In this document: positions 7,122 through 11,309 of the stretch, in pieces | How the letters are laid out: each line of letters begins with the position of its first letter | How positions within the stretch are numbered: the stretch's first letter is position 1 | Origin: Chromera velia | Lineage: Eukaryota; Sar; Chromeraceae | Direction: 5' to 3' | NCBI GenBank assembly: GCA_018398765.1 | Contig: JAHBMJ010001668.1 | Coordinates: forward strand, 17,094 to 28,402 | DNA: 11,309 nucleotides | Position numbers and translations under genes: made by a program | The notes under the pieces: generated by a model | What the model saw: only the letters and a program-made list of their open reading frames with translations | What the model was told of the DNA's origin: nothing | Database searches by the model: none

Positions 7122-7986
7122 GGCCGTTGTGCAAGAAGAAAGAAAGAAAGATGGAAGTGAAGAGGCCGTCATACAAACAGACAGAGAGACGGAAGTGGAG
7201 AGGCCGTCATGCAAACAGACAGCAGACAGAAAGATGAAAGTGGAGAGGCGCCATGCAAACAGACAGAAAGATGGAAGCGGAGAGGCGCCATGCAAACAGA
7301 CAGAAAGATAAAAGTGGAGAGGCCGTCATGTAAACAGACAGAAAGACAAAAGTGGAGAGGCCGTCATGCAAACAGACAGAAAGATGGAAGTGAAGAGGCT
7401 GTCGTGCAAACAGACAGAAAGATGGAAGCGGAGAGGCTGTCATAGAAACAGACAGAAAGATGGAGGTGGAGAGGCCGTCGTGCAAACAGACAGAAAGATG
7501 AAAGTGGAGAGGCGCTATGTAAACAGAAGATGGAAGTGGAGAGACGCCATACAACCAGACAGAAAGATGGAAACGGAGAGGCGCCATGCAAACAGACAGA
7601 AAGATGGAAGTGGAGAGGCCGTCATACAAACAGATAGAAAGATGGAAGTGGAGAGGCCGTCATACAAACAGACAGAAAGACGAAAGTGGAGAGGCCGTCA
7701 TGCAAACAGACAGAAAGATGGAAGTGGAGAGGCTGTCGTGCAAACAGACAGAAAGATGAAAGTGGAGATGTCATCATGCAAAGAGACAGAAAGATAAAAG
7801 TGGAGAGGCCGTCATGCAAACAGACAGAAAAATGAAAGTGGAGAGGCCGCCATGCAAACAGATAAAAAGATGAAAGTGGAGAGGCCGTCATGTAAACAGA
7901 CAGAAAGATGGAAGTGGAGAGGCCGTCATGCAAAGAGACAGAAAGATGGAAGTGGAGAGGCCGTCATTTAAGCAGGAAGGGTAAAA
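7122..7986 (+). repeat. Main minisatellite array, 38-bp unit, about 23 copies
   Basis: The unit is gtcatgcaaacagacagaaa followed by gatggaagtggagaggcc. Counting the gagaggc word gives about 23 copies. Most are 38 bp. Copies with gaggcgcc are 37 bp, and one near 7520-7550 is shorter. Because 38 is not a multiple of three, any frame cycles through all phases. The unit has few stops in either direction, so long frames arise on both strands; these are not genes. The array ends in the unique tail at 7984-8040. Confidence 0.95.
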
Positions 7987-8040
7987 GTGGAGAGAAGTTC
8001 AACGTCTGCGTGTTTATTTTCATATAGGACTTCTGGCCTG
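7984..8040 (+). repeat. Unique tail of the minisatellite array, second copy
   Basis: This non-repetitive 57-bp segment after the last 38-bp unit matches 6183-6241 with scattered substitutions and small indels. Similarity stops at about 8041 (6242 in the other copy), which marks the edge of the duplicated module. Confidence 0.75.
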
Positions 8041-8287
8041 AAGATTTGATCCTCTCACCGCGTGTCCAGACAGAAGCTTGATTGAACTGTGTATGCAGAG
8101 TTCGTAGCAAGGTCAGTCAAAAAGCTGTTGCTTAGCTGTATGCACAGACGCAGGATTGACCGCAAATTTGGACCTACTGGTGGGCCTGTTACCTCCATCC
8201 TGCAGATGTACAAGAGAATATGCAGCTATGTCTGTCCCATACTAGTTTTTTTTTGCCATCAAAAATCTTATATATAGCTTAATTGAA
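8041..8287. other. Unassigned spacer
   Basis: This is mixed sequence between the minisatellite tail and the foldback element. A 62-codon plus-strand frame from ATG 8089 has no recognisable domain and ends in AT-rich sequence. I do not call it a gene. Confidence 0.4.
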
Positions 8288-8305
8288 TGCATTGGAGCCA
8301 ATGCA
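8288..8305. repeat. Small perfect hairpin beside the foldback element
   Basis: The sequence tgcattgg-ag-ccaatgca forms an 8-bp perfect stem with a 2-base spacer. It lies about 16 bp outside the left arm of the foldback element. A function is not evident. Confidence 0.6.
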
Positions 8306-8321
8306 CTGCGCCGTCCCGCAC

Positions 8322-8726
8322 ATATACCGCATCAAATGTAATTTTTCGTTTTTGACCCCGGTGTACAAATTATAAATACAAATTATGCATTTTTAAATGC
8401 TATTTTTTTGGGCCCAAATTGTTCAATACAGACCAAAAACGGCATGCCGGGGCCCAACTTCGCGCGGGATGCGCGCGCGCACCGCGGATTACAAATCTGA
8501 GTGCTTGATTATAAAAAGTTAGTCCGTAAGTGCACTTCGGTTAAATAATTCATTGTCAACATTTGTAATCCAGCATACAAATTGTGGTCGGACACAAAAG
8601 TTAGGCCCCGGCATATCATTTTTGGTCTGTACGCCTCATTTGGGCCCAAAAAAAAAAAAAAATCAAAATGCAAAAAATGTATTTATAATTTGTATCTGAC
8701 GAAAAATTCGATTTGATGCGGTATAT
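8322..8726. mobile_element. Foldback / long-inverted-repeat MITE
   Basis: The left arm (8322-8455) and right arm (8604-8726) are inverted copies that share, in order, atataccgcatcaaat, an aatttttcg block, acaaattataaatac, a T-run with gggcccaaat, acagaccaaaaa and an atgccggggcc motif. They differ by substitutions and by homopolymer length. The 148-bp interior contains a GC-rich patch (8461-8487) and a nested perfect 11-bp inverted pair ggattacaaat (8486-8496, 8561-8571), so the whole segment could fold on itself. Both outer ends are at TATA-like sequence, consistent with TA or TATA target duplication but not proof of it. There is no transposase frame. Confidence 0.75.
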
Positions 8727-8728
8727 TA

Positions 8729-8956
8729 CTTGAGGGGCACGTTTCTCTCTGCATGTTGTGCGGAGGGATAGATTGTTTTCTCGTGACTGTTCGCACGGAG
8801 CCTGCCAATTGAGTTGCATGCTTGCGTCAAAGAGTTAATCCCGCACAGGTTGCTTGAGGGGCACGTTTCTTGAAGTTTTCGCGGATACAGTTATGCGCAT
8901 GGCTCGAACTTTCCGCGACCGTTGGCACGAACTTTCTGCGATCGTTCGCACGGAGC
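8729..8956 (+). repeat. Interspersed direct repeats and a 23-bp tandem pair
   Basis: An 18-bp exact direct repeat, cttgaggggcacgtttct, occurs at 8729-8746 and 8853-8870. A 13-bp exact repeat, gttcgcacggagc, is at 8789-8801 and 8944-8956. Between them, 8905-8927 and 8928-8950 form a 23-bp tandem pair (cgaacttt-c/t-cgcga and following) with three differences. The pattern suggests a degenerate duplication directly abutting the foldback element. Confidence 0.8.
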
Positions 8957-9459
8957 TGTTGCATTACACGTTGCGTGACGGATTGATTGAGGTTTTTGTT
9001 ATGCATGCCGCGTCCCCGTGTATGAGGGGCGGATCTAGCCTAGTCTGTCAAAAGGTTCCGGTTCGTCCCATCTGTTCTGAATCTAGGAACGTGACGGATG
9101 GGTGTCGCGATCAGGCTTCACTCGCGCGCGTTACCCTTTGAGCCAGGTCGCGGGGGTATACAGAACTAGACAAGAACCGAGGCCCTGGGCCCCGGCATAC
9201 TCCCTCTGGTCGAAAGAATGCATGCATATATATTTCTTTGACTTCACTTTAGAACCTGAAGTTTGGTTTGCCGTTCTAACTCTGCAGATCAAAACACTGT
9301 TGGAAACAAGATTATTGGGCGCGTCCGTTCCTCTGAGGGTTAAGGCAACGCCACAGAGAACCTGCAGGTCAGTCCGGCATGAGCGAAGATGACATGAGAT
9401 GACCCGTATTAGCTGTTTAAATTTGTTTGTTTACATGTTTTGTTTTTCTTTGTCACCAG
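8957..9459. other. Unassigned sequence with one GC-rich motif copy
   Basis: No confident gene. A frame beginning at a TTG (8854) and running to 9141 has no ATG at its start and no recognisable domain. The segment 9288-9367 has an acceptor-like left edge (tctgcag) and donor-like right edge (gcag|gtcagt), but its open frame does not join in phase to the next candidate. Positions 9187-9198 hold gggccccggcat, the same motif as in the foldback element. Confidence 0.4.
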
Positions 9460-9861
9460 GAGGACTCAAAAGAGATGAGAAGAGGGCGAACACGAAGGGA
9501 GTGCGAAGAGAAAAGAGAATTATGGATGCGAGGAGACGTATGCGTTGTCAGATTCACACAGGTAGACAGGGCCTCTGGGGAGGGGGGGAGGAGCAGAGAA
9601 CGGACTCATCTGGAAGCCCTGTGGGGAGCGCTGATGAGCGCTGGGGGGGAGGGAGGGGGGGAGGGCAGGAATTAACTGGAACGGTCCCTGGAGAGAAGCT
9701 ATGGAAACTCACAAAGCAGACAGAGATCGACTTCCATGTCGTTGAGAATTAAGCATTTTGAGAGGAAGATTCAATTTACTTTTCCGCTTGAAACGACGTC
9801 TGTGCGTGCCTGCATGCTCTTCTTGCAGAGGTTTGCGGAATTCATCAACACGGACTGGAAG
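9460..9861 (+). other. Two weak candidate exons (9460-9561 and 9829-9861)
   Basis: Positions 9460-9561 are bounded by caccag| and |gtagac and hold exactly 34 open codons (starting EDSKEMRRG, ending VVRFTQ). Positions 9829-9861 are bounded by tcttcttgcag| and |gtagg and hold exactly 11 codons, RFAEFINTDWK. Both are phase 0 and would join in frame. No start codon, family match or convincing next exon was found, so this may be coincidence. The following sequence would then be a long intron filled by the TCTG array. Confidence 0.2.
9574..9665 (+). other. G-rich segment with G-quadruplex potential
   Basis: The plus strand at 9643-9665 has four G runs (7, 3, 7 and 3 bases) separated by single A residues, which meets the usual pattern for a stable intramolecular quadruplex. 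A second G-rich patch lies near 9576-9590. It lies between the two weak candidate exons. Confidence 0.7.
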
Positions 9862-9995
9862 GTAGGAATGAAGAAGCTGCGGTCTATGTCACTTCTTCTG
9901 TCGCGTATGCATGTGATCTCTGTCTGAATGGTTAATTGCAATCGCTCTCTGACTTGATCCGCCTGTCCATCCCTCTCCATCATGATGATCAGATC

Positions 9996-10237
9996 CTGTC
10001 CGTCTGTCCGTCTAAGAAAGAAGAAGAAAGAACATATCCTCTGTCCGTGTGTCCGTCCCTCCGCACACTGTCTGTCTGTCTGTCTGTCTGTCTTTCTTTC
10101 CTTTTGTCTATTGTGTTCATGAAGAAAAGAAGGGAGAAGAAGAAACATATAGTCTGTCTGTCTGTCTGTCTGGCATATAGTCTGTCTGTCTGTCTGTCTG
10201 TCTGTCTGAAAAAGTGAAGTGAAGAAAAGACGATATA

Positions 10238-10288
<51 letters not shown>

Positions 10289-10460
10289 GAACAGAGAGAA
10301 TGAAGAAGGAGAAAAAAGGAAAAGAAAAGACGATATAGTCTGTCTGTCTGTCTGTCTGTCTGACTGTCTGAGTTGTCGTGATGTTCTTTTGTCTTTGTTG
10401 CTTTCTTTCTTTTTGTCTATTGTGTTCATGAAGAAAAGAAGGGAGAAGAAGAAATATATA

Positions 10461-10496
<36 letters not shown>

Positions 10497-10526
10497 GAAA
10501 AAGTGAAGTGAAGAAAAGACGATATA

Positions 10527-10565
<39 letters not shown>

Positions 10566-10676
10566 GAACAGAGAGAATGAAGAAGGAGAAAAAAGGAAAA
10601 GAAAAGACGATATAGTCTGTCTGTCTGTCTGTCTGTCTGTCTGTGTCTGTCTGTCTATGTCTCTTTCTATCTCTTT

Positions 10677-10710
<34 letters not shown>

Positions 10711-10800
10711 ATTTTTCCGGCTATGTGTCTCTCTGTATGTATACAGAGCTCTTCCTGTCTGTCTCTCCGTCCGTCTGTCCGTTCATGCGTCTGTCCAGCT
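9996..10800 (+). repeat. (TCTG)n array with purine-rich spacers and a duplicated block of about 300 bp
   Basis: Runs of TCTG alternate with GA-rich spacers. Three spacers occur twice in the same order: one from ttttgtctattgtg (10102 and 10411), one from aaaaagtgaagtg (10209 and 10498), and one from gaacagagag (10289 and 10566). Offsets fall from 309 to 289 to 277 bp, changing by 20 and 12 bp, both multiples of four. A CTGC run lies near 10678-10707 and degenerate TCCG/TCTG units flank both ends. The Asp-Arg-Gln-Thr frames on the minus strand come from the repeat and are not genes. Confidence 0.93.
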
Positions 10801-11309
10801 GAATATCCATTCTGGCTTGTTTGCTTGCGTCTTTTTCTTTGCATGTTTGTGACATATAGCAGTCAGTCGGAAGAAAAAAAAGGAAATGCAGCCTGCCTGT
10901 TTGTTGGTTTTTCCTCTGTGATCTTAATTGATACCTTTGAGGTATGTCAGGCATTCTTTGTTAAAGAAAAGGGGCCAGATTGCCCGAAACGCGGGATGGG
11001 TTGAAGGGCAAATTTGAAAGGACAAAAACGACGGTTGCACCATGGGTGACCATATGGCCTGTCTACACTTGTGAACTCATTCTGTCTGCTTTTCGTCGAC
11101 TTTTTCAATTCTCTTCGCAAATCCTTTGGAAGCACACAAGAATCTTTGTGTCCTCGTGCAGAAACAGCCAGACGTCGACCGAGCTTCAACGGCACATGTG
11201 ACCTTCGCGTGGATTGCTAAACCTGCTTCTCCGTCAGTCGTGTCCCTTTTTATACGTTTTGAGATCTCGAGCTTCAAATTAACGTATTCCCGCGTGTTGC
11301 TAGCGCGTT
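10801..11309. other. Unassigned right end of the window
   Basis: No repeat, RNA gene or recognisable protein domain was found. A good donor-like site (tttgag|gtatgt) occurs at 10941/10942 after a short open stretch, but its upstream acceptor is weak. Frames at 10980-11201 and on the opposite strand do not begin with ATG. A gene could continue past the edge. Confidence 0.4.

Noticed and set aside
7207-7933. Minus-strand frames of repeated DGLSTSIFLSV-like peptides
   Set aside because: They follow the 38-bp minisatellite, shift frame with each unit, and overlap equally long plus-strand frames.
7122-7986. Possible CRISPR array (regular repeat of 38 bp)
   Set aside because: Units are contiguous with no unique spacers, and the setting is eukaryotic.
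8854-9141. 95-codon plus-strand frame beside the foldback element
   Set aside because: It begins at TTG, contains the 23-bp tandem pair, and its translation has no recognisable feature.
9771-10844. 357-codon minus-strand frame, the longest in the window
   Set aside because: Most of it is Thr-Asp-Arg-Gln from the TCTG array with spacer sequence. It is open because the repeat lacks stops.
10980-11201. Frame with VAPWVTIWPVYT, faintly like the Mpv17/PMP22 W..WP motif
   Set aside because: The frame begins at TTG, the tryptophan spacing does not fit, and the rest of the motif is absent.

Overview
The window looks like nuclear DNA from a protist with a complex, secondary-type plastid. Three things point there: GT-AG introns of about 160 and 540 bp, very low gene density, and a predicted protein that starts with a signal peptide whose likely cleavage site is followed directly by phenylalanine. 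That last pattern is known from plastid presequences of diatoms, cryptophytes and related red-lineage algae. A chromerid such as Chromera velia would fit the repeat-rich, mid-GC character, but this is inference and no marker gene here fixes the taxon. Nothing suggests a prokaryotic operon, a CRISPR array or a virus.

Layout. 1-1934: a three-exon, plus-strand gene for an atypical short-chain dehydrogenase-like NAD(P)-binding protein. 1935-2927: pyrimidine-rich microsatellite, then unassigned sequence. 2928-3177: a small inverted-repeat element between 10-bp target duplications. 3225-3708: a second AT-rich inverted-repeat element. 4026-4471: a TTCA/TCCA array with an internal 290-bp duplication, then a polypurine tract. 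4947-5390: a minus-strand reading frame for a small hydrophobic membrane protein, probably a terminal exon. 5391-6000: its upstream/intron region with TATA clusters. 6107-8040: two tandem copies of a 38-bp minisatellite plus a shared tail, one copy very short and one long (about 23 regular units). 8322-8726: a foldback element with arms of about 125-134 bp. 8729-8956: short direct and tandem repeats. 9460-9861: two weak candidate exons and a G-quadruplex-prone segment. 9996-10800: a TCTG array containing a duplicated block of about 300 bp. 10801-11309: no assignable feature.

Only the two coding loci are supported as genes. They are about 3 kb apart, face each other, and nothing indicates that they act together. 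Most of the window is non-autonomous transposon remnants and higher-order tandem repeats, and most long open frames lie inside those repeats. I did not find a convincing new multi-gene system. The most unusual content is the repeat architecture: a precise MITE insertion, a foldback element sharing a GC-rich motif with two distant sites, and three arrays showing block duplication followed by independent length change.
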